Counted from the first letter of the stretch, positions 47,640-60,432 are shown. The stretch is DNA of 64,000 nucleotides from Pseudopyrenochaeta lycopersici (GCA_003313425.1 NHZP01000018.1:992001-1056000); one strand, 5' to 3'. Numbers and translations are program-made. Notes: generated from the sequence alone by a model not told the origin.

Positions 47640-48950
47640 AAGCTAAGAGCTAACTAAGTAATAAAGAGATATTATCTAGTAATAGATCCTCTCCTATAAC
47701 TCTTACCCTACCTATAACTTAAACTTCCCTTTCTAAACCCTCTATAATTAGGCTAAAATTAGAATAACTCTCTAACCTACCTGCGTTTAGTAGAAGGAAG
47801 AAGGACCTCCTACTCTTCCTAATAAAACTATAATATAAGTTAAAAGGAAACGCTAATTAATTTATAAATAAAGGAGCCCGCCTAATTTATATATACTCTT
47901 ATCTTAAGTATAACTCTACTATACTAGTAGACCCTCTTATAAATAAAGATATTATAACTATAGATTAACTTATTAGATTCCTTAATACTACCTATAGAGA
48001 TCTAAACTAAGAACTTAGTACGTAGAGCTAATTAGATAACTTAAAATAAGGAAAGAAGAACTTCCTATTTTACTTTATAGATTTTAGAAAGCTAGTAGCT
48101 AATACTAACCTAAATAAAGGAGCCTAGATTAACTAACTCTACTACTCTCTCTCTAATAATTTAAGAAGAGTTATAGTTAACGTACTAATCTCTTAGTCTC
48201 TAAATAGTTATGCGAACCTAATCGCGTTATATAATAATAATTTATGTTACTTACTATCTTAAGCTAAATAACGCTAGTATCTAATAGAAATAGAGATTAA
48301 TATTACTAACTACACACTTATTAGTTCTGCGGAGTATTAAAAATAGATTAAGAAAGGACGCTGTTTTAAATATAACTCTAAAGATTATATCTCCTATTAC
48401 TACTCTATTCCTCTACCCTAACTACGCATAAATAGTTATTATCTGTAGTTACTAAAAAGCCCTTAGAGTTATAGATCTTTAACCTTAACTAGTAGCTTAA
48501 GATAATCTTATAGACGTAAAGCAGCTTATTCTTACTCTTATAAGGGAAAAGCCTTATCCTAAAGATAAGTTACTCTCTAGGACTATGCACTTACTAAATC
48601 TCTACTAAACTCTAGGCTACGCCCTATTAAGACTTATAGAAATATAGTATAACTATACCCTGCTTAATCTAATAAGGCCTTATAAAGAGTAACCTAAAAG
48701 TACTTATTAATACTAGAGTAACTAGTATTAGTTATATCTACAGAGATCTCGCGCGTAACCTAAAACTAAATTAAATACTACTACTTTACGTTATATACTT
48801 AACTAGATTTACTAGAACTGTACTTAATAGTAGAGAAGTCTCTTATACTGTTAACCTAACCCTCTGCTATAGAAACTATATAGAGAACCTGCACCTATAC
48901 GTTATAAATACAGGCTATTATAATATAATCCTTAGCTAACCTTAGATATA
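47640..48950 (+). pseudogene. gag: B Gag with a degenerate zinc knuckle
   Basis: A continuous frame with TAA/TAG breaks carries a capsid-like part (FINKGARLIYIYSYL, NLKQGKKN-like stretches, about 47,760-48,120) and ends in a CCHC motif at 48,362-48,403: CFKYNSKDYISYYY, where only the first Cys survives and the second Cys, the His and the last Cys are all Tyr. Spacing is exactly C-x2-C-x4-H-x4-C. Confidence 0.7.
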
Positions 48951-51900
48951 TAAGTATAAGATTAGCGTAGATTATAGATATAAATAGCTAAAGTTTAACG
49001 CTTAATAGTATACTAAACGCTGCCTACGTAAGAACTATAACACGAACTTACTAAAGACTAAAGCCTTAGCTAGTATACTAGTCTATACTAGTTACTCTAG
49101 GCCTACTTACTTAAACCTAACTATCTAATACTAATATAACTACTAGTTACTTAAGATAAATTACTAACTAAAAGAACTTATAGAAGAGTCTTTAGAGACT
49201 CCTGCTTTAAGACTTAATAGAGAAGAAGAACCTAACCTCTTATCTTAACCTAACCTAGATATATACTATATTAGAGCTAAACTACTTATTTACTTAGCTA
49301 AGAAGTAAGACTATAAAATATTTATAGTATTAATTACTAATATTAATAAAGCCCTTACTCCTAAGACCTATACTAACCTAGTTACTAAAGTACCTACTAA
49401 ATATTATAATCTGCTTATAGTCTTTTTATAATAAGAGTTAGATTAGCTGCCTAAAAGATAGCTACATAATTATAAGATTAACCTTAAGAAAGGTAAATAA
49501 CCTAACCTTAGGCTACTATATAGTATGTCCTAGAATAAGCTACTTATATTATATAAATACCTTAAAGATAACCTCTTAAAAGGCTTTATCTAAGCTAGCT
49601 TATCCCTTATTACCTTACCTATTATCTTTATTAAGAAACTAGAAGAAGGCCTTTAATTCTGTGTAGACTACTAAGGCCTTAATACTATTACTATTAAGAA
49701 CTAATACCTAATACTACCAATCTAAGAAACCCTAAACTAACTTAGTAAAGCTAAGTACTATATAAAGCTTAATATTATTACTACCTTTAACCGCCTCTAT
49801 ATTATAGAAGGAGATAAATAGCTAACTACCTTCTATATAAGATACAGCATGTTTAAGTACCTTATTATACTCTTTAGCTTAGCTAACGCGCTAAACACGT
49901 TCTAATACTTTGTAAACAACGTCCTACGTCTATACCTAGATATTTTCTATACTACTTACCTTAATAATATCTTAATCTATAGTAAGAACTTATAAAAGTA
50001 CTAAGAATATATCTAATCTGTCTTTAGAGCCTTATAAGAAGCTAGATTATAACTTAATATTAATAAGTGCGAGTTCTACTAATCTAAGGTTATATACCTA
50101 GGCTATATAATTACTATAAGCAGAGTAAAGATAGACCCTAGAAAAGTTTAAGCTATCTAAGATTAGGAATACCTAAGGAATATTAAAAACGTACGCGCTT
50201 TCTTAGGGTTCGCTAACTTCTACTAGAAGTTTATTAATAACTTCTTATATATAGTTACACCTCTAGTACACCTAATAAAGAAGGATACTAAGTTCTCCTT
50301 TACTAACGCTTACTATAAAGTATTTAATAATTTAAAATAAGCCTTTATAACTACTCTAATTCTCTGTTACTTTAACCCTAGCCTACCTATAGTTATTAAG
50401 GCTAACGCCTTAGACTACGTAATAGCAGGAGTCCTATCTTAGAAGAATAAGGGAGAGGTCCTCTAGCCTATCACGTATTACTTAAAGAGAATAAACCCTA
50501 ATAAGAGTAATTATAAGATATATAATAAGGAATTACTTATAATTGTACGCTGCTTTAAACACTAGAGACTAGAACTAGAGAGAGCCTACTTCCTAATTAA
50601 TATATTAAGTAATTATAAGAACCTATAGTATTTCGTAACTATAAAATAACTAAGCTACTAATAAGCCTACTAGTTAGAGTACTTATCCTATTTTAACTTT
50701 ATAATTATATATTAACTAGGTAAGCTAAGAGAAAAACCTAACGCACTAACACAACGCTCTTAAGACTAGCCTACCTAAGAAGAGGTATATAACGCTTATA
50801 AATAGATACTACTATAACTAGATCTATTTAAATATCTAATATCTAAGGTACTCTCTAGCGCCTATAATCTTTCCTTATTAGAAACTAAACGCTCTATCTA
50901 AGAGATTATTAACGTAGAATATAACTCTAACCTATTTATATAGGAAATCTTAGCTCTATTAAGGACTAATACTTAGTAATCTAAAAAAGTCTTACTCTTA
51001 GAATATAAAGAATAAAATTAGCGCCTGTACTACTAGGGATAACTAGTAATTCCTACACACAACGAACTTATTATTAAGCTCTTACGCGCAGTATATAACT
51101 CCCCTACAGGCAGCTACCTAGGATAAAGAAAAATATTAAAAATCCTCTAAAGAGAATACTACTAGGTAAATATATTTTAGATAATCTACTATGATATTAC
51201 CTACTGCTATACCTGCTAATAATTAAAAGCCTCTCGCGAGAAGTATTACGGCCTGCTTAAGCCTCTACTAGTACCTAAAAGATAATAGTAAGATATATTA
51301 GTTAACTTTATAACTGTGGAGGAAAAAGGGAGAGCTTGGCAACAGTTACCCAGGTGATCTATGAGATGGACCACTGTTTTGTCTAGGAGGCTTTGAGAGC
51401 CAGCTATATAAAGGAGAGCTGAGCACGGCCTATTACAGGGGCCATTATACGGTAGGAGCGTGAGCAGCGTGTACGCGTGCGCGAGCGCGCACGTGATCGC
51501 GCACGTGAGCGCGCACGTGAGCCTACCGTACCCCAGGTCACAGCGCGTTGTTTGCAACAATAACTAACCTCCCTAAATTTAAAGGATATACTAATATTAT
51601 AGTAGTAGTTAATTAGCTATCTAAATACTGCTACCTAATCCCCTGTACTAAGATAGAAGCTCTAGACGTTACTTAGCTATTCATTCGCTACGTGTAGGTA
51701 TATCATAGCCTTCTAAATATAATTGTCTCTAACTGTAGCAGACAGTTTGTCTCTGCTTTCTTTAACGAACTCTGTAAACAATTAAAAATTAACTAACGCT
51801 ATTTAACTAGCTACTACCCTGAAACTAATAGCTAGACTAAGATTATAAATTTAGTAATAGAGCAGGTCCTACGCGCGTATACGAACTATTAGTAAACTAA

Positions 51901-52730
51901 CTAGGTTAGCTGCTTACCTATTACCTAATTTAAAGCTAATAATATAGTCTTAGAATTAACTAGGTTATCCCTAATAATAGCCTGCTTTAGCTAGAACCTA
52001 CAAATAGGTTTTAAACTGCCCTTAAATATAAGGAGAGCCTTGTACTAAGCTCTACATGCCTAAGAAGCTAACTAGATAATTAAGAAGATACGTAACATAA
52101 TAGAGTTTATCCGCGAAGAAATAATATAGGCCTAAGCTTATTAATAGGAACACGTAAATAAGAAACGCCTCTTAGTACCTGCGTATAAAGTAGGCGATAA
52201 AGTCTAGCTTAATACTTAAAATATCTATACTTAATAAGCCTTAAAGAAGCTAGACTAGAAGAATCTTAGCCCCTACTGCGTAGCTAAGAAGATCTCCTCT
52301 TACGCGTATAGACTTAAACTGCCTAAATCTATAAAGATATACCTAGTTTTCTACGTCTCTCTACTCTAACTAGCTATAGCTAAGTTAAACTACTTACTTA
52401 GTTAATAAGTAATACTACCTAAACTAGTAATAGTAGATAAGAAGGAGGAGTACTTTATTAAAAGTATAGAGGACCTGCGTCTTAATAGATAACGTAACTA
52501 ACATAAATATCTAGTAAAGTAGACAGGCTATAATAAGATAAGTTAGGAACTTACTATAGACCTAAAAGATAATTAAGCCGTAACTAATTTCTATAAGAGG
52601 TACCTTAATATCTTAGAGCTACCTAAAACTACGTAAGAGTAAGAGTAAGGTCCTTACTACGCAAAGACATAAACCTAATACTAGTAATAATACTACTCTA
52701 TAAACACTCCTCGCAGGAGCTTAAGAGTAA
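48950..52730 (+). pseudogene. pol: B Pol: RT, RNase H, integrase; split by solo LTR C3
   Basis: The RT catalytic site reads TYLNNILIYSKN (about 49,955-49,990; both Asp are Asn). RNase H-like sequence NALDYVIAGVL ... KRINPNKSNYKIYNKELLIIV lies at about 50,400-50,550. The integrase zinc-binding part is near 51,050-51,240, the core after C3 from about 51,565 (KGYTNIIVVVN, then NCSRQFVSAFFNELC and YYPETNS near 51,730-51,835). A chromodomain-like C-terminus (KYLVK-TGYNKIS-EL) is at about 52,505-52,555. Dead. Confidence 0.8.
51315..51559 (+). mobile_element. Solo LTR C3 (245 bp) in the integrase of B
   Basis: TGTGGAGGAAAAAGG to GTTTGCAACA, target duplication ATAAC on both sides (51,310-51,314, 51,560-51,564). 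Same length as C2. TATA box CTATATAAAGG near 51,404. GC-rich CGCGCACGTGA repeats. Not RIPed although its host is. Confidence 0.93.
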
Positions 52731-52741
52731 GAGGAGGGTAC

Positions 52742-52963
52742 TATTATAGTAACTACTGTAGTTCCTGTAACACCTAAATTGGCTAGCCCTGTTAAGGCCT
52801 GAGCTTAAGCACAGGCCTAGCCCCTGAGTATTCTTTTGCACCTAAGTTTCTGTTCTCTTCTCTTCTTTACGTAACGTCTTATATTACACCTAAGATTATA
52901 CGTAGTATAATAATTAAGCTATTAGTTAAGCGTTAAAATCCCTACTTGTAGCCTCTCGTGACA
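52742..52963 (+). repeat. 3' LTR of B
   Basis: 222 bp, ends CTCTCGTGACA. Less mutated at its 3' end than the 5' LTR. Confidence 0.88.
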
Positions 52964-55318
52964 TTAAGTATAAAGACGTTAAGATACTAAACAGGTATTA
53001 GGAGGAACCTTTTTTAGAGTCGCGCCTACTAATAAGTAAGAATTATAAACTCTATATATAATAAGTATATAAGAACTCCTTAAGCTAAATATTAAGCTTA
53101 ATAGAAGCTAGATAAAAGTACTAGTAGATTCTAGAGTATAACAGAGCTATATTTCTGTACAAGCGATAGAATAAGCTAGTCTTATTCTATCGTTAAAATT
53201 AGTACTATATCTATTAACAGTAGCTAATAGATAACTAATACTATTAGAGTCTGCAATTATATTTAAAGTATAGAACGTGTAACTTATTATCTAGAACTAC
53301 AGGGAGATAATTACCCTAGACGTCTTTAGACTATTACAACACGACGTAATACTAAGACTCTTATAGTTAAGAGAATATAACCTAGAAATAAACTAGAAAA
53401 AGAAGAAGTTCTTGTTTAAATACTATAGAACAGACGTAACTATAAGTAAGCCTACGCTGTAGCTAGGTACCTAGGTAGATAAGAAGATAATAATTAGGAT
53501 CCTTACTTTAAATAAGGACAACCTTAGAATATAAAGGTCTAACTTAGTAGGTACTAATAAGAGGCCCTTAGACTAATAAGCTAGAGTTAAAGAGTGAAGT
53601 ATAACTCTAGTAATCTCTAATAAGTATAAAAAATATAAGTTACTTTTTTAGGAAGAGATACGTATAAAAGTATTACCTAAGTATTAACCTTAGGATTATA
53701 AGATTATTTTATAGGAAGGAAAGTAACTAACTTTTAGCCTAATTTATAGATTATTTAAAAGAGAACTTAAGACCCTATATAAATGTATTAAGATAAACTT
53801 AAAAAAGAGATTTATTAAAGAATTATAGTTACTAGTAAGATACTTTATACTATTTATACTTAAGAAAAATAGGAAGTTAGGATTATATATTAACTACTAG
53901 AAACTTAATAATATTATAATAAAGAATTAATACTTTTTACTAAATATAGTAGAACTATAAGATTAACTAGCCTTTATAAAAATCTTTATAGTATTAGACT
54001 TAAAAAAAGTATATAACTTTATTTATATAAAGGAAAGTAAAGAATAGAAGACTACGTTTAGAACCTACTATAGCTACTATAAGTATATAGTAATACTTTT
54101 TAGTTTTACTAATATACTAGCTATATACTAGGTACTTATTAATAATATATTAAGAGAATACTTAAATATATTTATTATTATATACTTTAATAATATTCTT
54201 ATATACTCTAATAATCTATAAGAATATATTAAGCACGTTAAAATAGTTCTTATCTACTTAAGAAGATTTAGTTTACTACTTAAACTTAAGAAATATAAGT
54301 TTTATAAAAAAGAAGTTAAATTCTTAAAATATATAGTAAGTATATATAGAGTAAAGATAAGTAAAGAAAAAATAAGAGTAGTAAAAGAATAGCTTAAACC
54401 TAAAATAGTTAAAGATATATAGTTATTTATAAGATTTATTAACTTTAACTAATAGTTTATTAAGGACTTCTTTAAAAAATCTATCTTACTTACTAAACTT
54501 ATAAAGAAGAAAATAAAATAAGAATAAAGAAATAAATAAAGAAAATTATTCTACATACTTAAAGAACCTTATATTATACTACTAGTATTAATTATATTTT
54601 AAATAGGAGAACCTTTATAGTTTAAAACAGACGCTTTAGACCTTATACTAGGTGTAATAGTACAGTAAGAGCGTAATAGGAAATAGCACCTAATCGCGTA
54701 CTACTTAAGAAAATTTACAGACCCTAAGGAACGCTATAACGTGTATAACAAAGAGCTTATAGTAGTTATTAACGCCCTTAACTACTAGCAGATCTATATA
54801 AAAAGTTGCTTAGATCTTATAATATTTATAGATTATAAGAACTTAATTAATTTTACTACTACTAGAGATTTAAACAAAAGATAGGTTAGATAAGCTAAAA
54901 TATTAAGATAATATAAGTTTAAGATTATACACACGCTAGGAAAGGGTAATAGTAGAGCTAACGCTCTTAGCTGTAGATTTGATATTATAGGAATAAAAGT
55001 AATAGTTAGTAATACTATCCTTTAAGTAAACTAGAATAGAAGCTTAGGACTTAATAAGTTATTAAATAATACTATAATAATTATATCTAAGGTACTTAGA
55101 GAATTATAAGAAGTAATTATCTAATATTACTATAATAACCTAGTATATAGTTACCTAAAAACTAAAAGAATAATAGAACTTATATAATAATACTATAGCC
55201 TTAAGAATATAAAAGCTAAAGTTAAATAGTTTATTAAGAAATATGCAGACTATTATAAGAATAAATATAGTACCTACGCGCTATATAGAGAAATATAAGC
55301 TATAGAGCTACCTACTCA
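52964..55318 (+). mobile_element. pol: Gypsy fragment F2 (protease side to integrase)
   Basis: The plus-strand relic has RT sequence KLGLYINY-KLNNI ... KTTFRTYYSYYKYIVILFSF and a YxDD that is now YFNN (about 54,180-54,195). RNase H (FKTDALDLILGVIV, HLIAYYLRKFTDPKERYNVYNKEL) is at about 54,620-54,760, and the start of the integrase follows to 55,318, where it ends abruptly. From about 54,421 on it aligns with F1 (13,931-15,428). No LTR is attached. It is strongly RIPed up to 54.6 kb and milder after that. Confidence 0.75.
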
Positions 55319-55503
55319 GGTATGCCGCTAGGGAATGCCCCCCTCTCCTAAACTAAACCCTTTCGGGAAGTCATTGCCTCTTCCAGCCAAACCCCCTCGC
55401 ATCTTATGCGACCTCTCTACGCGCACACATGTTACGCGTCAACGCGCTTTTGCTTGCTAACTTATTACGAACATCCTTCTCCCCAACTACTACAGCTTAC
55501 TGA
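55319..55503. other. Breakpoint and GC-normal upstream sequence of the OrsD-like pseudogene
   Basis: Composition changes at once from RIPed gypsy to C-rich DNA (GGAATGCCCCCCTCTCC). No frame is clear. It may be the 5' region of the following gene. Confidence 0.4.
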
Positions 55504-58500
55504 TTAGCTCTATCTTACTGCGTACTCCTTGTACTTCTTACTAGCCGTAGAGCTGCTATAACGGCTTAACTCGGATTAAGAGAGCTCCTTAAGCAGCTTA
55601 ATCTCCACGTCAACGAGCCTGAGCCAGTTATTATCTGTCGCCTGTGTAAATTTACTCTGCATAGCACTAGTAAGTCTATCGCTGATTATGTGGTTAAAAA
55701 ACACAACTATTCTAGGTATATAACGAAGCAGCTACGCGAACTTCTTAAACTGTACAACATCCTAGGCCTAAGAGAGCTCCGCCTGCGACTAGACTACTCT
55801 CCGCCTTATCCCTATCTTACTAATTACCTTAGAAATACGTGTAAGCATTATAGCTATAAGACGACGAGCATTAACCTTATAGGTCGCTATTTATCTGCTA
55901 AGCACGGCGTAAAGCGCAAGTCCTTGATATAGCTCCATGATCATGTTAGCTGAGGCCTGATGCTCTAAAGCTAGGACTATAATAGGGCGTACGGTTATTA
56001 GATTGTGAAACAGGATTGTACATCTGCTACTCGCAGTTCTGTCGTCGACAGCAGCTTGCAACAGACCTCTGCACCGCGCCTGCAGCGCCTTAAACAGCTA
56101 CATCTTAAAGAACTTAAACGCATAAATCGTCGTCGAACGAATATAACTAATAACCTTGGCGGTTGCGACATAGCTTTGAACACGAACTAGATGCGACGCA
56201 CTGGATAGGCGGAAACCTTTGCTGGTGCAGAGCGCAGGCTCCTTGTGCAGCTCGCGCAGATCCCTGTTGTTACGGTGCAGAATCTGCACCTTAGACTCTA
56301 CGGAGGCGTAGACCTATACAGCTGCAAGGAAGATAAGTATAGACTAAGCCTTCTAGTCGCAGCGCTAGACTAAGTCTTTGATTAATATGAAGACACAGTC
56401 CGCTATACTGATGTTTTAATCTAGTGTCTGCTTTATAGTTTATACCCTGATCGCACGTATAAGGCGCCTTTTAAGTTAGTTAGTCGTAAGGTAACTACCT
56501 AAAGATATAGAAGGATCTTTAAGATAGTTTTCTGTTTCTGTGTACGCTTCTAGAGGCTGGACAAGTGCGCACGATAAAACCTTCTACGTAGGTCTCTTAC
56601 TAAAGAGTAAGATGAGTTGCTGCACTAACTGTGGTTTGACTAGGCATGGTCCCTTATGCCCGAGATAAAGACGAAGGAGGTAGAGCCGCGCGCATACTAA
56701 TTAAAATTAGGCCCTCTAAACTTAGAAACCTGGGAATTAATTTTAGAAGATAAGAGCGACGAGTCTGCCTCTGTTATTACAGACGATAGTAAGGAAGAGT
56801 TTGAATTAGCAGAAAGTCTACTAATAACTATATCAGAATTTAAGGAGCCTTCTAAAAGTTATAGTTTCTTAAAAAGGAATAGTAGAGAAGCTCTTTCTTG
56901 GGCTAAGTATATAAAGCGCCGCTAGTCTACTAGTATAGCCTACGCTGTAAGTGCTCTAGATTTAAGAAGGGATTATGAAACTCCTTAACCTTTTAAAAAA
57001 AAGGAGGCGACATAGAGTAGCCTACTAGAAGATATGCTCTTCTGCTTTATATATTTTCTATTAATAGAGGAATATAAGGATAGCACGCTGTCCTCTACCC
57101 TTCTGATATACTCCAGCGGTGTTCTTAGCTTAACTTAAGGTGGCTCTACATTCGAACGCGCGGGGAATTATACGTTAAAATTATCTGCTATAATCTATTA
57201 CGTTTGAATAATTATCCTTAAAGCTACTCTTCCTTAGTTTGCTTATGTTAGCCTAGGTTAGAGCGTTAGACTACGCTATAGACAAGTAGAGCTCCTTAAT
57301 TAGGCCTGTAGAAAAAATTTATACCTAAGATCGCTAACACTAATAAATAAGCTTCTTAGCCTACACAATTACAGGAGGGTAAGCAGTTACTTAGAAGGGC
57401 TCTTATTCCGCGTAACTTAGAGCTAAGACAGCTAGGTTATCTCTTAGGAAAAACATAGCCTTTCTATAGCAAAGTTCTGTTAGATCAGCTACAACTCTAT
57501 TTAGGACACTTTAGCAGTATATAGTAAACTTATGTATAGTTAGAGTCCGCCAATCAATCTAGGTAGTATTCGTGACTATCTTACTAATACTTCTGCTAGC
57601 TATTCCTTCGTGACTGACAGTGCGAATAGCCTCTTAGAATTATACCTAGAGCTATCTTACAGGGCTTCCTTAGCGACGGTTAATAGACTGCTAGCTAATG
57701 ATAACTGGGACGACTAAGCAGTCCGCTAGTACCTAGAGCTATACAGTTAAATAACTAAGCTAATAATATTATTACTGTATTTGCTAGGAGGACAGGCTCT
57801 AAGGGGAACAGAACTGTCAGCGCTTGAGCACTGTAATAGATCTTCAACATCTTATAGTGTATGTGTATATTCACGTAAGATAGCGCTAATCTTTAGGCAC
57901 GCTAAGTCCTAGCGCTTAACTAATTATAAGTTCTACGTAGTAAGATTTATACTAGATAAAGTTAGTCAGCTTCTCTACTATTATCTTGTGTTCATTTAGC
58001 TATTTGTATGCATGCTCTATTAAGAGTTCTACGCAGGGGACATTAATAGCACGCTTCTCTTTTTATTACTAACTGTTCTAAAAGAGCTATTAAAGACGTC
58101 AGTGCTTACAAAGGTACTTAAGCGTTAAACTACGAGCACTGTAGGTTTCTAATTAAGCGTTAGGACATATTAATAGCTAGTAATTACAGTAACTAATAAA
58201 CATATTTAACACATATTAGAACCTTTTAACAGGCATAATAACTGAAGCACAAAGGCAGATCTAAATATAGTATATGCATGGCAGAGTAGGCACAGACTAC
58301 TGCAAAGAGGTATGTTATATAGAATTAACGGTGCATTCCTGGATACGCTTCAACCTGCGCTGCTTAATATTTATAAATAGGCATTAAATAAGTAGCATAA
58401 GTTTCTGCAGCTAGAACCAGCAGCTTATAACGCCTGTATTAAGATAATTAAAGGTTAAAAGCGTAAGGTAGCGTCTTCTTCTAGCGATAGTTCTCCAAAA

Positions 58501-60312
58501 CAGCGTTATACTACTTAGCGAACGGGCATAGATTCATCCCCACTAAATAAGTAAGCCCTCCTTAAGCCTATGCCACATAAGATCAGCTAAGGCCTGTAGG
58601 CGAAGGAAGTTAAAGTTACCTTTTACAAAAGTACACTAAAACAAGCATAGCTAGGTTATATACCTATCTTTAGTCGCCTAAGTTACTTTAAGCGCGACAG
58701 AGTAATTAAGGAGAGGAAAAAGATTTTAGCCTATATTACGAGCGAAGAAGCAGAACTTAACAGATACTTTAATTCCTGCTACTAGCTGCATAGTATAGAT
58801 AAAGAGTTTATACGCTAGAGAAACGTTAGCTGCTAGCTTTGTTACGCAGACAGTAGGAAGATAGAGCCTGATTACCTACTTAAGCACTATAACTATTACT
58901 GTAGCTCCGCAAGAGCTTAATAAATTTTTAATTAGCTTTAAGCGCTTAAGCTTCCACAGCGCTTAAGGGGTGCTAGCTAGTGCGATTTATGCTCTATAAC
59001 TGAATTTGTGTGTGCAGATATTATTACAGGCGTCTGGCTAGGTAACGCCAAGTACGAGGCCGAAAGAAGTTATTAGAGAGAGCAGGCGGAGAAGTTACTT
59101 AACAGGGATAGGAAATGCTAAATAAAGCTGGTAGTAAAGAGGACTATTACTGCACTTTATACTTATAATGAACATATCCTAGGAGCCTTTTTAATAGAAA
59201 GACTTAGTGAGGAGAACAGAGTAGATATTATGGCGAAGAATTAGGTAGAGTTCTGGTTCTGGCAACGCGTCTCTCTGGGTAGCAGTACAGTCTTAAGGCT
59301 TCTTTTCGTGTTTAAAATACTTATAAGTACTTTCAACTTTAGATGATCCTAGCTATTAGCAACAAAGAGCCCTAATTTAAGCGTAATCTCCCTACTACTA
59401 TGTAGTTACGGCTGGGACAACGACGATAAAGTATAAGGCTAGCATAACACGTTAAAGTAGTAGATAGGAAAATGTGGATTCTGTGCTAGACGCGGGCTTA
59501 AAGATACTAAGATCAATTACAGTTTAAGCAACTGTAGGCGCGGGGGATTAACACAGCAGTTAATCTGTATGGGCGAAGCTATCTTTCTTAAAGGTTTTAA
59601 AGCAAAAGGTGGTTGTGCGAGGTGCGCTGTGCCTTAAGAAATTTGTAACAGGTAGGCAAAATTAAGCGACAGAGTCTAGAGAGAGTAACCTCTAGAACGT
59701 TATTAATACGGGCGCTTAGTATACAATACAGTTATTAGGCTATACTAATGTACTAATACAAGGTACGCCTTTAACTTATTAATAATGATAGAAGAGGAGG
59801 GTAAGGAGGAGTACTGTGACCTGGATAATGTTAACGTGACCATGTAGCTATATAGGAAGTTAGTTGTTGCTAACGTTAAAGGTACTAAGATGCTGCGACA
59901 GCTTTAGGTATGGACGCAAATGCTATAAAAGGCACGCTTAGAGTACTAAGATTTTAGAGTACTTTTAGAGTTATTATAATAACACTAGATCTCTACTAAG
60001 TAGCTAGAGTACAATAATGCTGCAGCATATCAGCCCTAGTTCTTCTAATAAGTACCCTTAAAAATGTACTGTTACAAGAAGGAGCGAAGACATTAATTAA
60101 AATATACAGTTACTTACATTACGCGATGTTATTATAATTCTATTACTACTCGTATAGAATACGCATCCTTAACTTTTAGACAGGTAGACAAAGGCTTAGA
60201 ACTACTTAATAATGCTTTCTTAAAGACTTTGGCGTCTTAGTCTATAAGCAGCATGGTACTGCAGTCGTTAATCTTAACACGTATCCCCTGCAGTATTATA
60301 CTATGTACCTAA
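55504..60312 (+). pseudogene. OrsD (DUF3505)/telomere-linked-helicase-type protein, no helicase motor seen
   Basis: One frame holds for 4.8 kb (about 1600 codons) with no frameshift, broken by TAA/TAG where Gln fits and a few TGA. The N-terminus has two BED/C2H2-like fingers of the OrsD type: CRLCKFTL ... YVVKKH (about 55,645-55,715) and CKHYSYK ... GRYLSAKHG (about 55,843-55,910), each with one His or Cys turned to Tyr. Next comes an acidic/Ser-rich linker (about 56,720-56,860). The block LLGGQALRGTELSALEH (about 57,785-57,835), then YYYLVFI-LFVCMLY, and ADLNIVYAW-SRHRLL-RGMLYRING (about 58,255-58,335) resemble the part that precedes the helicase in fungal telomere-linked RecQ-like proteins. 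The C-terminal part has Cys pairs (CDLCS, CGFCARRG, CARCAVP) as in their tails. No ATP-binding GxGKS or DEAH-like motif lies between. The start is unknown; the end is TAA 60,310-60,312. Family assignment is by recognition only. Confidence 0.55.
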
Positions 60313-60337
60313 ACTGTACCTTTAGGGTTATATTAGG

Positions 60338-60432
60338 TTGCCCCTAGGGGCAAGAATTAAGTTAGCCTCTAGAGGCAAGACCCTAGGGGGGTTAACAAGC
60401 GTAGGAAGTAATGCCTGCCCCTAGGGGCAAGA
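60338..60432. repeat. Cluster of short palindromes built on CCCCTAGGGG
   Basis: TTGCCCCTAGGGGCAA at 60,339-60,354, a variant GCCTCTAGAGGC at 60,365, CCCTAGGGGGG at 60,381 and TGCCCCTAGGGGCA at 60,416-60,429, followed three times by AAGA or AGA. It lies just 3' of the OrsD-like frame. Role unknown; it could be a terminator-like or protein-binding array. Confidence 0.6.

Larger units (their letters stand above)
47182..52963 (+). mobile_element. Complete gypsy element B, 5.78 kb
   Basis: Two 222-bp LTRs (47,182-47,403 and 52,742-52,963) start TGTCACGG/TATTATAG and end TATAATA/CGTGACA. Gag and pol read on the plus strand. The left flank is A3 (...GCTTAA), the right flank is F2 (TTAAGT...), sharing only TTAA, so this is either a 4-bp target duplication or a recombination joint. 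A solo LTR (C3) interrupts it at 51,315-51,559. It is strongly RIPed with very few CpA left. Confidence 0.88.

Noticed and set aside
55998..56289. Two minus-strand ORFs of 61 and 63 codons.
   Set aside because: They lie opposite the continuous OrsD-like plus-strand frame and have no domain features.
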